Assembly: GCF_000425405.1 (NCBI RefSeq)
Contig: NZ_KE384363.1
Location: forward strand, 248,001-312,000
From: Ferrimonas kyonanensis DSM 18153
GTDB taxonomy: Bacteria; Pseudomonadota; Gammaproteobacteria; Enterobacterales; Shewanellaceae
Length of the DNA stretch: 64,000 nt
Reading direction: 5' to 3'
Shown: positions 15,004 through 23,375 of the stretch, one piece after another
Layout: every line of letters starts with the position of its first letter
Position numbering within the stretch: position 1 is the stretch's first letter
The notes under the pieces: model-generated
Databases searched by the model: none
Seen by the model: only the letters and a program-made list of their open reading frames with translations
Told to the model about the DNA's origin: nothing
Translations under genes and position numbers: made by a program

Positions 15004-16322
15004 CAGGCGGACTCCACCGGGCTTTGTTGCTCGGCATGGTGCGCCACCAGCGCCAGACTCTCTTTCTCCAGGATGCTGCGAAGGGTTCGCACTCGAGACG
15101 ACAGCAGGTTATGGGCCAACAACAACGGAATCGCCGCCATCAGGCCAAGCACCGTGGTCACCAGTGCCATGGAGATGCCTCCGGCCATGATCTTGGGGTC
15201 GCCATTGCCAAACTGAGTAATGGTCTGAAAGGTACCGATCATCCCGGTCACCGTACCGAGCAGCCCCATCATCGGTGCGATGGCGGCCATCAACTTCAAC
15301 ATCGACAGGCCTTTTTCCAGACCCTGCTGCTGGGTGACGATCGCCTCGGTCAACTTCAGCTCCAGAGTGTCCAGCGGTTGATGACGATGTTGCTGATACA
15401 CCGACAATATCCGTCCAAGCGGGTTGTCCGACGGCCGCTGCGGCTGCGCCAACTGACGATTAATGCTCAGCTGAATCCGCACCAGTGTCTGTGCACGAAA
15501 CAGGGCGATGCCGCCGCCGATGGCGAGCAACAAAGCGATGGCCTTGCCAACCAATCCCCCTTGCTCAAATCGCTGCGCCAGGGTCGGGGTGGTCTGCATC
15601 TGAGTCAGCAGCTCGCCCTTAGCCGGATCCAGCAGCAACGGCTGCCAACCGGTCGGCGTGGGCATTGCCGCCCCCTTCGGCTGACGCGGATACACCGATA
15701 CCAGGCCACGCTCACGGTTCAGTTGCAGGTAACCTTGCTCGGACACCAGGTTAAAATGGCCCAGGCGCCATACCTGCTGGTCGTGGATCTGGCCCTGCCT
15801 ATCCGCCACGGCCAAGGTCACCGGTCCAACCCGTTTCGACGCCTCGATATCGGCGTTGATTACGGCCATCATCTGCTGCAGTTGTGGCAACGACGGCAGA
15901 CGGTCGGTGTTCGACAATCGCAGCGCCAATTGCCGCTGTTCAGGTTGTAATAGGCTACCCGGTCCCTGGGAGAGCTGCCGCTGAAGCTCGCCCCCCGCCT
16001 GACGAACCACCCCGTAAAGCTCCCCGAGGCTGCTGCTGGCCAGGGCCAGCTGTTTCTCGGTATCGGCCAGCGCCCGCTCGTTGCTGGCAAAGGCCTGGCT
16101 CAGCGACTCGACCCGGGCCTGAAGCTCACTCAACGCCTGCTGCTGGTGCTGCAACGACTGCTCAGCCTGCTGATGCTCGGCCAAAAAACGCGCCTGGCGC
16201 TGCTGGTTATGCTGCTGCTCCTGAGCCAGCGCCTGCTGACTGGACAGGTTCAGCTCAGTCAGTGGTTGCGCCGAAACCGTCGCCGAAATCAGTAAGGTCA
16301 ATCCAATCAGAGTCACCTTCAT
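15003..16322 (-). CDS. TtpC-like large MotA/TolQ/ExbB protein
   Basis: This 439-residue protein has a signal peptide (MKVTLIGLTLLISATVSA) and a Gln/Leu-rich periplasmic coiled coil (about 25-120). A middle periplasmic domain follows, then a C-terminal MotA/TolQ/ExbB channel block (about 320-425, AAIAPMMGLLGTVTGMIGTF ... ALVTTVLGLMAAIPLLLAHN). Such long proteins sit beside ExbB2-ExbD2-TonB2 in Vibrio, where the homologue TtpC is needed for iron-siderophore uptake. It overlaps the DUF3450 gene by 4 bases. Confidence 0.88.
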   Translation of the reverse strand: MKVTLIGLTLLISATVSAQPLTELNLSSQQALAQEQQHNQQRQARFLAEHQQAEQSLQHQQQALSELQARVESLSQAFASNERALADTEKQLALASSSLGELYGVVRQAGGELQRQLSQGPGSLLQPEQRQLALRLSNTDRLPSLPQLQQMMAVINADIEASKRVGPVTLAVADRQGQIHDQQVWRLGHFNLVSEQGYLQLNRERGLVSVYPRQPKGAAMPTPTGWQPLLLDPAKGELLTQMQTTPTLAQRFEQGGLVGKAIALLLAIGGGIALFRAQTLVRIQLSINRQLAQPQRPSDNPLGRILSVYQQHRHQPLDTLELKLTEAIVTQQQGLEKGLSMLKLMAAIAPMMGLLGTVTGMIGTFQTITQFGNGDPKIMAGGISMALVTTVLGLMAAIPLLLAHNLLSSRVRTLRSILEKESLALVAHHAEQQSPVESA

Positions 16323-17086
16323 TGTTGCTCCTCCCCGACAAACACCGGCACACTCATGAGCTGGGGCACCTGTTGCCCCCCGGCCACCCGGTAAGCCTGC
16401 TCTAATTCACTGAGCGGGTGATCCTCAATCACCTGCCAACGCCGCTGCTGTGGATGCCAGCGCCAATAGAGGCTGCCATCCAAATTTCTGGCCAGCAGGG
16501 TCAGTCGCCCAAGGTGCAACAGTTCCACCTCTCTGGGGCCCTCCCCGTTGAAGCTGATGCTGTCGCGATACACCGCCACCTTGCGGCCATACTCCAGCTC
16601 AATTTGATAGGCTTCGAGGAGACGACGAAACTTCTCGGCGTCGGCGACATCGGCGCGAGACATCAGGGCGCGGAGCTCAGCCAATCGCTGCTGACGCAAT
16701 GCCACCTTGATGGGCAGGTCGTCGGCGATTCTCAATTCGAGATCCGTCAGCATCTGATACATCAGCGGCACCAGCCCAGTACGGGTGGTATCGATGCCGT
16801 CGATCTGCGCTTGCTTGTCCGTCAGCTCCCGCTGCTGATCCTGCACCAGCGCCTGCAGGTGGTCATGGTAGACCTGAAGGTTCTCCAGCTCCTGAGCCAG
16901 CCGCTCGGTTTCCGCGCGCATCTCCAGGGTGTCATCGGCGAGGCGCTCCACCTGCTGCTGAGTCGCTCTGCCTTGTTGCTGGAGTGCGGACTGGGTCTGG
17001 CGGGCCTGCTCAAGGGACTCGCCGGCCTGGGCACTGGCAACCAACGCCAGCCAAGCCAATGTAAATAGGGTGTGAATGGGCTTCAT
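16319..17086 (-). CDS. DUF3450 periplasmic coiled-coil protein, first gene of the Ton operon
   Basis: From the ATG at 17086 (purine-rich AGAGAGAG upstream) the product has 255 residues: a signal peptide (MKPIHTLFTLAWLALVASAQA), a coiled coil (about 22-90) and a conserved DUF3450 core (QIDGIDTTRTGLVPLMYQML ... RAEGFR-like Arg/Glu-rich part ... GRKVAVYRDSISFNGEGPRE). An upstream start at 17182 would hide the signal peptide. Genes of this family head TonB2-type clusters in Alteromonadales and Vibrio; function is unknown. The Fur-like site lies 61 bases upstream, so iron control of the whole operon is likely. Confidence 0.82.
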   Translation of the reverse strand: MKPIHTLFTLAWLALVASAQAGESLEQARQTQSALQQQGRATQQQVERLADDTLEMRAETERLAQELENLQVYHDHLQALVQDQQRELTDKQAQIDGIDTTRTGLVPLMYQMLTDLELRIADDLPIKVALRQQRLAELRALMSRADVADAEKFRRLLEAYQIELEYGRKVAVYRDSISFNGEGPREVELLHLGRLTLLARNLDGSLYWRWHPQQRRWQVIEDHPLSELEQAYRVAGGQQVPQLMSVPVFVGEEQQ

Positions 17087-17146
17087 ACTCTCTCTCTGGG
17101 GTTCCCCGATCGGCATCGGATGGTGACAGAGACCCCCTAGCATCTC

Positions 17147-17165
17147 AATGAAAATCATTCTCATT
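17147..17165. promoter_or_regulatory. Fur-box-like operator
   Basis: The 19-base AATGAAAATCATTCTCATT fits the Fur consensus GATAATGATAATCATTATC in its repeated AAT/ATT halves, with several mismatches. Position, just upstream of an operon for TonB-dependent uptake, makes iron-Fur repression the natural reading. Confidence 0.6.
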
Positions 17166-17182
17166 TTAATGACCCGGATCAC

Positions 17183-17441
17183 AGTTCAAATAAGATCGGC
17201 TAAATCGCATATTAAGCACGGTTTTACCGACCCTGATTCGAACCGCATAATGCTTCAATAAGTAAATGATTTTAAATGGAATGTACTATTTGATGGCGGA
17301 AGTTATCTTTCCTGTCTGGTTTCTGAAGGCCCGTGAGCCAACTCACAGTCAGCATTAACAAAACCGCATACACTTCAAAACGCTTAATGTTCCCAAAGCA
17401 TGTCATGTTGCGCCAGCTCCCCTTAGTTGGCGCTTTCTTTT
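17183..17441 (+). ncRNA. Candidate small RNA ending at a strong terminator
   Basis: A plus-strand terminator (17410-17441) closes a region that has no plus-strand protein gene since well before the Fur-like site. A small RNA starting somewhere between 17170 and 17380 would explain it. The bounds given are outer limits; the 5' end cannot be placed. The sequence just before the stem (CATGTCATGTT) resembles RyhB core sequence only vaguely, so no name is given. Confidence 0.25.
17410..17441 (+). terminator. Orphan rho-independent terminator
   Basis: GCGCCAGCT (17410-17418) pairs with AGTTGGCGC (17425-17433; one G-U pair) around a 6-base loop, followed by TTTCTTTT. It is strong and plus-strand specific, about 100 bases before the HU-like gene, and no open frame precedes it. 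Confidence 0.7.
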
Positions 17442-17505
17442 GCCCGTCGAATCGACCAAGTATCCAGCAGTCAGCCGAACAGAGTTCGATTTTCTCCTAT
17501 GTTTC

Positions 17506-17521
17506 AGGTATAAAGCCGCTC
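17506..17521 (+). promoter_or_regulatory. Promoter-like element of the HU-like gene
   Basis: AGGTATAAAG followed two bases on by GCTC repeats the motif found at 8648-8663 and 9011-9026. TATAAA (17509-17514) stands at -10 distance from a start near 17521, which would leave a leader of about 24 bases before the ATG at 17545. No clear -35 box is seen. Confidence 0.45.
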
Positions 17522-17544
17522 CTTAGCGACAATCCGAGACTAGT

Positions 17545-17817
17545 ATGAATCGCCAACAACTGATCCAATTGATGGCTGAACGTAGCGGCCTGAGCAACAG
17601 CGATTGCCAGAAAAGCCTGAAAGCGCTACAGGAGAGCATTACCCGAGCCCTGCATGAGGGCGAGAAGGTGTATCTGCCAAAGATGGGGGTGTTTGAGATT
17701 CGCCATCATCTGCCCAAGACCGGTCGTAACCCGCAAACCGGCGAGCCGATGGAAATCCCCTTTCGAACCAGCGCGGCGTTTCGCCCCAACGACAGCTTTA
17801 AAGCCGCCATTCAATAA
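17545..17817 (+). CDS. HU/IHF-family nucleoid protein
   Basis: The 90-residue protein has the HU fold: MNRQQLIQLMAERSGLS at the start, central GEKVYLPKMGVFEIRHH, and the DNA-binding arm GRNPQTGEPMEIPF. It should bind and bend DNA as a dimer. It differs enough from HU-alpha, HU-beta and IHF of enteric bacteria (for example an extra Cys in ERSGLSNSDCQKS) that I do not give a gene name. The start has only a weak ribosome site, with a promoter-like element just upstream. It stands alone. Confidence 0.9.
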   Translation: MNRQQLIQLMAERSGLSNSDCQKSLKALQESITRALHEGEKVYLPKMGVFEIRHHLPKTGRNPQTGEPMEIPFRTSAAFRPNDSFKAAIQ

Positions 17818-17827
17818 CCAACGGTCA

Positions 17828-17855
17828 CAAAAAAGCCGTCTGAAACAGACGGCTT
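17828..17855 (-). terminator. Terminator of the DUF885 gene
   Basis: AAGCCGTCTG (17833-17842) pairs with CAGACGGCTT (17846-17855); on the minus strand the stem is followed by six T residues. It lies 22 bases beyond the stop of the minus-strand DUF885 gene and also between it and the convergent HU-like gene. Confidence 0.75.
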
Positions 17856-17876
17856 CAACCCTTGCTTGCGGCCAGG

Positions 17877-19649
17877 TTACTGCATCAGCTCGCGGATGTA
17901 CTTCACCGGCGCCGAGCCGTAGCTCAGGAAGGTTTCATGGAAACGCTGCAGGTCAAACTGCTGCCCCAGTTGCGCCTTATTGTCTTCACGCCAGTCGTAA
18001 ATCTCACGGAAGCCGGAATAGTATGAGGTCAGTTGTACCTGACTCAGGGTCGCCCGACGCCACTTCTGCGCCGCTTCCTCCTGCTGCTGGAAGGCCCCGT
18101 CCACCATCAGTGACATCGCCCGCTGCCGATCGATGCCCTTCACCTGAATCTCGTAGTCGATGATGGTGTTGGTGATCACCCGCAGGTTCCATTTCCAGTA
18201 CATCAACCACAGCTCCGGCTCGTAGCCGCCATAGCCCTGCTCCAGCATCACCCGCTCGGCGTACACCGCCCAGCCTTCGATCATGGCGCCGTTGCCAAAC
18301 AGGCTCTTGATCAGGCTGGGGGATTCATTGGAGTACACCAACTGAGTGTAGTGACCGGGAATCGCTTCATGGATATTGAGGATCTGCAGGATCCAGTGGT
18401 TGTACTCGCGCAAGTAGCTCTCTGCCTGCTCATCACTCATGCCATCAAGCGGCGTGACATTGTAGTAGGTGTTAGCGTGCTTATCGTACGGACCCGGTGC
18501 AGAAATCGAGGCACCGGCAAACCCGCGCATGTAGGCCGGGGTTTCCCTGACCACCAGCGGCTTCTCCGGATCCAGGGTCACCAGTTTGCTGTCGTTAACA
18601 AACTGCACCAGCTCCGGAATCTGTTTGCGCACTTCGCTGACAAACTCATCACGCTGAACATGATGAGCCGACAGGTGATCGATCATCTGCCGCACCGCCA
18701 CCAACTCATCGGCAGGCATGGCGGTATTGGGGAAATACTTGGGCCACAACTGCTCGGTGATGGTCACCATCTGCTTCTGAGCTTGAGACTTGTCCGCCAG
18801 CGCCTTCTGATACAACTGCTTGGCGGTCATGCCCGCCTGAATGTCGAGGGCAAACTTCTCTTCATACAGGGCTTCACCGATGCGAAACGAGCGGGCCCCG
18901 TCCTTCTTGAGCTGGGCCACCTTGGCTTCCAGCCAGCCGATGTGGCTCTGAATCGCCTGCTTGGCGACGTAGAAACGCTGCTCAAACAAGGCCTTTTCCT
19001 GGGCAGACAGGCCGGAGTCCTGCGCCATGGTCAGCATGGCATCTGAGAACACCGTCAGGGCCCCCTGATTCTGCAGCAACGCCAGTTCGGTGTGTTCCAG
19101 AGTCGGATGACTGATGTTGGCCCGGGCGGCGCTGTAATAGTCTGGCACCAACTCCATACGAGCGAGGATCGCCCGCAAACGCACCTCGTCGGCGGCGTAG
19201 GGCTCATTCATCAGCCGGGCAAAGGGACCGGCCACATTGTAGTTGGCCGGATTCCACTGCCAGGATTTAAAACGGGTATTTTCCCATTCCATCTTATCGA
19301 GCACATTGGTGATCAGTGCCAGGTCGATGCGGGCACCACTGGTCAGGGATTGCTGGGCAAACGGCGCCAGCCTGGCCCGCCAACGGGCCACAAACTGAGC
19401 CTCGGAGGCCCGGCTCATGGCATCGGGAATCTCCAGTTGATCGGCATAATCGTAGAAGCCACTGTACAGTGCCCAAGTCGGCGACTGACGCCACAGATCC
19501 TGAACAAACTCCTGGCCCACCCTATCGAACTTTGCCGATTGGCACTCGGCCAGACAGGGAGCGGGAGTGGTAACTTCGGCAGTAGGAGACTGGCAGCCCG
19601 CCAGGCCGACGGCGGTTAGCAGCGCCAGGGCGGCGATTTTCAATTTCAT
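17877..19649 (-). CDS. DUF885-family lipoprotein, putative zinc metallopeptidase
   Basis: The 590-residue protein has a lipoprotein signal (MKLKIAALALLTAVGLAGCQ, lipidated C19) and belongs to the DUF885 family. That family carries an HExxxxH-type zinc site, here HEAIPGH near residue 428 within NIHEAIPGHYTQLVYSN. Other conserved parts are GNGAMIEGWAVYAERVMLEQG and the closing ETFLSYGSAPVKYIRELM. Members are thought to be peptidases acting in the periplasm or at the outer membrane; the substrate is unknown. Length is usual. It is a single gene. Confidence 0.85.
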   Translation of the reverse strand: MKLKIAALALLTAVGLAGCQSPTAEVTTPAPCLAECQSAKFDRVGQEFVQDLWRQSPTWALYSGFYDYADQLEIPDAMSRASEAQFVARWRARLAPFAQQSLTSGARIDLALITNVLDKMEWENTRFKSWQWNPANYNVAGPFARLMNEPYAADEVRLRAILARMELVPDYYSAARANISHPTLEHTELALLQNQGALTVFSDAMLTMAQDSGLSAQEKALFEQRFYVAKQAIQSHIGWLEAKVAQLKKDGARSFRIGEALYEEKFALDIQAGMTAKQLYQKALADKSQAQKQMVTITEQLWPKYFPNTAMPADELVAVRQMIDHLSAHHVQRDEFVSEVRKQIPELVQFVNDSKLVTLDPEKPLVVRETPAYMRGFAGASISAPGPYDKHANTYYNVTPLDGMSDEQAESYLREYNHWILQILNIHEAIPGHYTQLVYSNESPSLIKSLFGNGAMIEGWAVYAERVMLEQGYGGYEPELWLMYWKWNLRVITNTIIDYEIQVKGIDRQRAMSLMVDGAFQQQEEAAQKWRRATLSQVQLTSYYSGFREIYDWREDNKAQLGQQFDLQRFHETFLSYGSAPVKYIRELMQ

Positions 19650-19717
19650 TATTATGACTTCCCTGAGTCTGATGGGGGATTCTCAGGGGTCAGTAAACCA
19701 TGAATCCGGGGTCGATG

Positions 19718-20344
19718 TTAGCCCCGGTTAAAGTTGGTAACAATTTGTTGAAATGACTTGATGTTCCATAACTTAGACCGCAGCGCCAACAGACCCAGAC
19801 ACAACAGAAGATACAGCGCCGGCTCATACCAGCCGGACTTCACCGACCACCAAAAGTGCACCGGTGCCAGCAGTGCCACCAGGTAGACCCAGTTATGCAG
19901 TCGCTGCCAGCGACGACCCAGCCGACGCTGCATGCCCTGAGTCGACGTCAATGCCAGCGCCGTCAGAATCACAAGCGCCAGCATGCCCACCACGATGTAG
20001 GGACGCCGAACCACTTCGGCCAACAGCAGCCCCCAGTCCCCCAGCAGATCCAGTGCCAGGAAGGCCCCCAGGTGCAGCAGCGCGTAGGCAAAGCTCCACA
20101 ACCCGATCAGCCGCCGCACCCGAACCAGCGCTCCCAGCTTCCACCACCGCGCCAGCGGCGACACCAGCAAGCTGGCCATCAGGCCATGCAGGGCCCCCAT
20201 GCCCAGGAAGTGGATCACATACTGTACCGGATCACCGCCGGCGGCCCCCGCTTGCACTGCCACCACCAAATACAGAAGCGGTAGCAGGAAACACAGGTGC
20301 AACAGGGATTTCAGCGCCAGCAGCCGGCCTTTAGTGAGCCTCAT
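19718..20344 (-). CDS. msrQ: MsrQ, haem-binding membrane subunit of the periplasmic Met-sulfoxide reductase
   Basis: MsrQ passes electrons from the quinone or flavin pool to MsrP. From the ATG at 20344, which shares a base with the msrP stop, it has 208 residues and begins MRLT as in E. coli MsrQ. It has about six membrane helices of the ferric-reductase-like fold, with haem-ligand histidines in HFLGMGALHGL, AYALLHLGAF and RRWQRLHNWVYLVALLAPVHF. A GTG nine bases earlier is an alternative start. It forms an operon with msrP. Confidence 0.92.
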   Translation of the reverse strand: MRLTKGRLLALKSLLHLCFLLPLLYLVVAVQAGAAGGDPVQYVIHFLGMGALHGLMASLLVSPLARWWKLGALVRVRRLIGLWSFAYALLHLGAFLALDLLGDWGLLLAEVVRRPYIVVGMLALVILTALALTSTQGMQRRLGRRWQRLHNWVYLVALLAPVHFWWSVKSGWYEPALYLLLCLGLLALRSKLWNIKSFQQIVTNFNRG

Positions 20345-21363
20345 CAATACCACTGCCTCATGTCCAGATCGCCATACATGCCCGCCACCTGTTCGCCGTA
20401 GCCATTGAACAGTTCGGTGGGAATGCGCTTGGCCGACAGCAGGCCACCGGCACCGATGCGACGCTCACTGGCTTGAGACCAGCGGGGATGATCCACCTGG
20501 GGGTTCACATTGGCGTAAAAGCCATACTCATGGCTGGCCAGCAGGTTCCAGGTGGTGGGTGGCATGGTTTCCACCAGGCGTATGCGAACAATGGATTTAA
20601 TTGACTTAAAGCCATACTTCCATGGCACCACCAGCCGAATCGGTGCGCCGTTCTGCGGCGGCAGGGTCTGGCCGTAGAGGCCGACGGAGATCAGGGTCAG
20701 CGGATTCATCGCCTCATCCATTCTGAGCCCCTCCACATAGGGGTACTCGATGCCTCCCCCCACAAACCGCGACGCCTGCCCCGGCATCTGTTTCGGGTCG
20801 TACAGGGTCTCGAAGGCCACGTACTTGGCCCGGCTGGTGGGGTTGGCCTTCTTCAGCAACGCCGACAACGGAAACCCCAACCAGGGGATCACCATCGACC
20901 AGGCTTCGACGCAGCGTAAGCGGTAGATGCGCTCCTCAATGGGCAGGGATTTGATGAGCTCGTCCACGTCCAGAGTCAGTGGCGTGTCGACCTCGCCTTC
21001 AATGGACAAGCTCCAGGGCTGGGTTTTCAGTCCCTGGGCATGTTTGTAGGGGTCGGTCTTGGCGGTGCCGAATTCATAGAAGTTGTTGTGGGTAAGGATC
21101 TTATCCTCGGGCGTCAACTCATCGCTGATGCCGTAGTTGTTGCTGGATACCGATGTCAACGGTCGCCGCGGCGCCATGGCATCCTTGTCACTGCCCTGGC
21201 TAAACCAGTCCAGCAACCCCGCCTGCACATTCAGTGGCACACTGGCACTGATGGCCCCCAACCCCAGCGCTTTGGCGATCTGACGCCGGGCCCGAAATAC
21301 CTCTTCGGGGGTCACGTCGTTGTCTTTGAATCTGTCCCACTGTGGCTTGCGAAAGAATGTCAT
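20344..21363 (-). CDS. msrP: MsrP, molybdenum catalytic subunit of periplasmic Met-sulfoxide reductase
   Basis: MsrP reduces methionine sulfoxide in periplasmic proteins damaged by hypochlorite and other oxidants. The 339-residue product has a Tat signal with the pair R26-R27 ([10 protein letters not shown]). It has the sulfite-oxidase-type Mo-pterin fold, with the Mo-ligand cysteine C151 in [14 protein letters not shown] and further signature parts [10 protein letters not shown] and [21 protein letters not shown]. Length fits the family (334 in E. coli). It is the first gene of msrPQ. Confidence 0.93.
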   Translation of the reverse strand: MTFFRKPQWDRFKDNDVTPEEVFRARRQIAKALGLGAISASVPLNVQAGLLDWFSQGSDKDAMAPRRPLTSVSSNNYGISDELTPEDKILTHNNFYEFGTAKTDPYKHAQGLKTQPWSLSIEGEVDTPLTLDVDELIKSLPIEERIYRLRCVEAWSMVIPWLGFPLSALLKKANPTSRAKYVAFETLYDPKQMPGQASRFVGGGIEYPYVEGLRMDEAMNPLTLISVGLYGQTLPPQNGAPIRLVVPWKYGFKSIKSIVRIRLVETMPPTTWNLLASHEYGFYANVNPQVDHPRWSQASERRIGAGGLLSAKRIPTELFNGYGEQVAGMYGDLDMRQWY

Positions 21364-21477
21364 TGCGCTGTCCCTATTTGCTACTTACCCCTGTTAGACC
21401 TTGATAACGGCTAAAGCATTTCAACAGCTTCTCAATTAATTGAAGCATCGGTGAGGGGGCGAGACCAGGGGCGACAC

Positions 21478-22476
21478 TCAGTTCAGCAGGTCTTCCACCT
21501 CCACACACTCCAAAATATAGCGACGCAACGCCTCCAACAGCCAGGCCGGGCAGGACTGTCGCTCTTTGTAGGTCAAATAATACCCGGGCTCGCGAGCGCC
21601 ATTACCGATGCCCTGATGAAGACGACGGCGGATTTGGCTGGGTACCAGCCGCACCTTCAAGTTGTCGTTGGCCCTTAAAAACTCCACAGTGCGGCGGCCA
21701 CCGGTAAAACTGAAGCTGTCCCGGTGCCCCAACATGCTCACCAGCTCATCCAGCGTATTGACCCGGGCACGAATGTTCAGTATGCGGCCATTGAGCTTGG
21801 CAAAATCCTCCATGGGGTCCTGATTATCGTTAAAGGAGGCGCACTCGGTCACCACAAAGGGGTAATCAAAGATCACCTCTTCGAACCGGTCAAACTGCTG
21901 CCACAGAGGGTGCGTTTTATCCGCCACCACGCAGGTGTTTTTTGAAAAAGCAATGAACTCGGACTCCGCGCCCTTAACCGGTACGGCACTGAGATAGATC
22001 CCGAGATCGATGGCATCGGAGTTGGTGTCAGTGTTGAGACTGCCACTCCAGATTCGCAGGCTGATGTCGATCTCTTCACCTTGGCTGCGCGCCGCCTCCA
22101 GCAGGTAATTGGTCAAGCCGTTACTCAGGGTCGCCGGCACCGCCAGATTGACCTTCTGCCGCTCTTGCTTAGCCCGTCCCTGATTGCCCATCACCACCGG
22201 CACCATACGATCCAGATTGGCTTTCACCGACTCCATCAATGGGTACAGCTGCACCGCCAGTGGCGACGGTTCAAAATTGTACTGCCGCCGAATAAACAGC
22301 TTGTCGTTGAACACTAAGCGCATGGCACTCAGGCTGCGACTGACCTTGGAGGGCAGCACCTCCAATTCGCTGGCCACCGCCTTAGAGTTCAGATATTTCC
22401 CCAGATAGACAAACACCTGAACATCGAAGAACGACAGACCTCGAACCTGTTTATGCAACTGTTCCAACGTTTCCAT
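21478..22476 (-). CDS. LysR-type transcriptional regulator
   Basis: From the ATG at 22476 (AGAGGTGAAA upstream) the protein has 332 residues. The N-terminal winged helix-turn-helix is about residues 15-75 (FFDVQVFVYLGKYLNSKAVA ... LPSKVSRSLSAMRLVFNDKL), followed by a two-lobed effector domain. A longer reading frame continues upstream but has no coding look. Its target is unknown; msrP lies downstream on the same strand (stop-to-stop order regulator first, 114 bases apart), so msrPQ is a candidate. A perfect 14-base palindrome stands 48 bases before the start and may be its own operator. Confidence 0.85.
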   Translation of the reverse strand: METLEQLHKQVRGLSFFDVQVFVYLGKYLNSKAVASELEVLPSKVSRSLSAMRLVFNDKLFIRRQYNFEPSPLAVQLYPLMESVKANLDRMVPVVMGNQGRAKQERQKVNLAVPATLSNGLTNYLLEAARSQGEEIDISLRIWSGSLNTDTNSDAIDLGIYLSAVPVKGAESEFIAFSKNTCVVADKTHPLWQQFDRFEEVIFDYPFVVTECASFNDNQDPMEDFAKLNGRILNIRARVNTLDELVSMLGHRDSFSFTGGRRTVEFLRANDNLKVRLVPSQIRRRLHQGIGNGAREPGYYLTYKERQSCPAWLLEALRRYILECVEVEDLLN

Positions 22477-22523
22477 TTTCACCTCTGAGCACCCTCTTTT
22501 GGGGTTTATCAAGCCGCTCCAGG

Positions 22524-22537
22524 CTCTGTTAACAGAG
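22524..22537. promoter_or_regulatory. Palindromic operator candidate upstream of the LysR gene
   Basis: CTCTGTTAACAGAG is a perfect 14-base palindrome, 48 bases before the regulator ATG on the minus strand. LysR-type proteins usually bind dyad sites next to their own genes, so autoregulation is likely. The rest of 22477-22823 holds no supported gene. Confidence 0.45.
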
Positions 22538-22823
22538 TTTCGGATTTGGAGTCGGCGAGTTCCAATTCCTGCATCATCACAACATCTTGCCGGCTTCTCA
22601 ATGCCATCCGCCAGCAAAATACCGAACTGTGAACCACACGCCCACCTGATGACGATATCACGATCGCAAAATGCGCAATTGGCATTTCCACCCAGTAGAA
22701 TCCCACAGTTCGATCTTGCCGTCGGCTTTGGGCTGGACAGCGGCATGTCGGCGGCGTAGGTTTAACCACATGGATCGCCCACGGCTCGCCACTGACGGGG
22801 AGCGGATTAAGGATGACACGCTT

Positions 22824-23282
22824 ATGGCTTATCACCCCCGAACCATTGCTCCCGGCCCTTTGATGTCCCTGCGCCACGTATCAATGAAAACCTACCGGGT
22901 CAGTTTTGATGCCACCATGCCAGAGCCTGACCAACTGAACGAAGCGATGGCTTGGATCACCCCGTTCATCATCAAAAAGCCCCCGTTTCAGCATGCCCAT
23001 GTTGGCTTTGCCATCCTGCACCGCGGCGTCGAGCGGGACTACCTGGTGGTGTGCTACTGGGCCAATCACAACGAATGCCTGACTCAGGTTGCGGTGCGTG
23101 ATCGCGACGCCGATGGCCACTGGCGTCTGGCCGACAACGAGTCCTTCTGTGTCTGGGACATGCAAATCATGGCGTTTGAGCGTGACCAGATGGTGAAACA
23201 TGTATTGACCCCGGCTCAACCGGCGTTGACGGGCTACCTGGGACTGCACCTGAGCATTGATGGCAAAACCGACGGCCACTGA
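22824..23282 (+). CDS. Hypothetical cytoplasmic protein
   Basis: The frame is well coded from about 22860 to its stop. I use the ATG at 22824 (AAGGA ten bases upstream; 152 residues), but ATGs at 22863 and 22884 are also possible. The product is soluble, rich in Trp, Tyr and His, with blocks FQHAHVGFAILHRGVERDYLVVCYWANHNECL and ESFCVWDMQIMAFERDQMVKHVL. No signal peptide or membrane helix is seen, and I do not recognise a characterised family. It is divergent from the LysR regulator and ahead of rmuC. Confidence 0.65.
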   Translation: MAYHPRTIAPGPLMSLRHVSMKTYRVSFDATMPEPDQLNEAMAWITPFIIKKPPFQHAHVGFAILHRGVERDYLVVCYWANHNECLTQVAVRDRDADGHWRLADNESFCVWDMQIMAFERDQMVKHVLTPAQPALTGYLGLHLSIDGKTDGH

Positions 23283-23375
23283 GGCGAAAACCAGCAGTTG
23301 CATCAGTGCCGCTTGCGGGCCCTGGCTGTCAATGACACTCTAGTCACTCACTGATTTAATGTTGCTGCAGGTGCC

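Larger units (their letters stand above)
17087..17544. other. Divergent region, Ton operon / HU-like gene
   Basis: 458 bases without a supported protein gene. It holds a Fur-box-like sequence (17147-17165), a strong plus-strand terminator (17410-17441) with no gene before it, and a promoter-like element next to the HU gene (17506-17521). The open frames inside have no ribosome site and poor composition. Confidence 0.55.
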
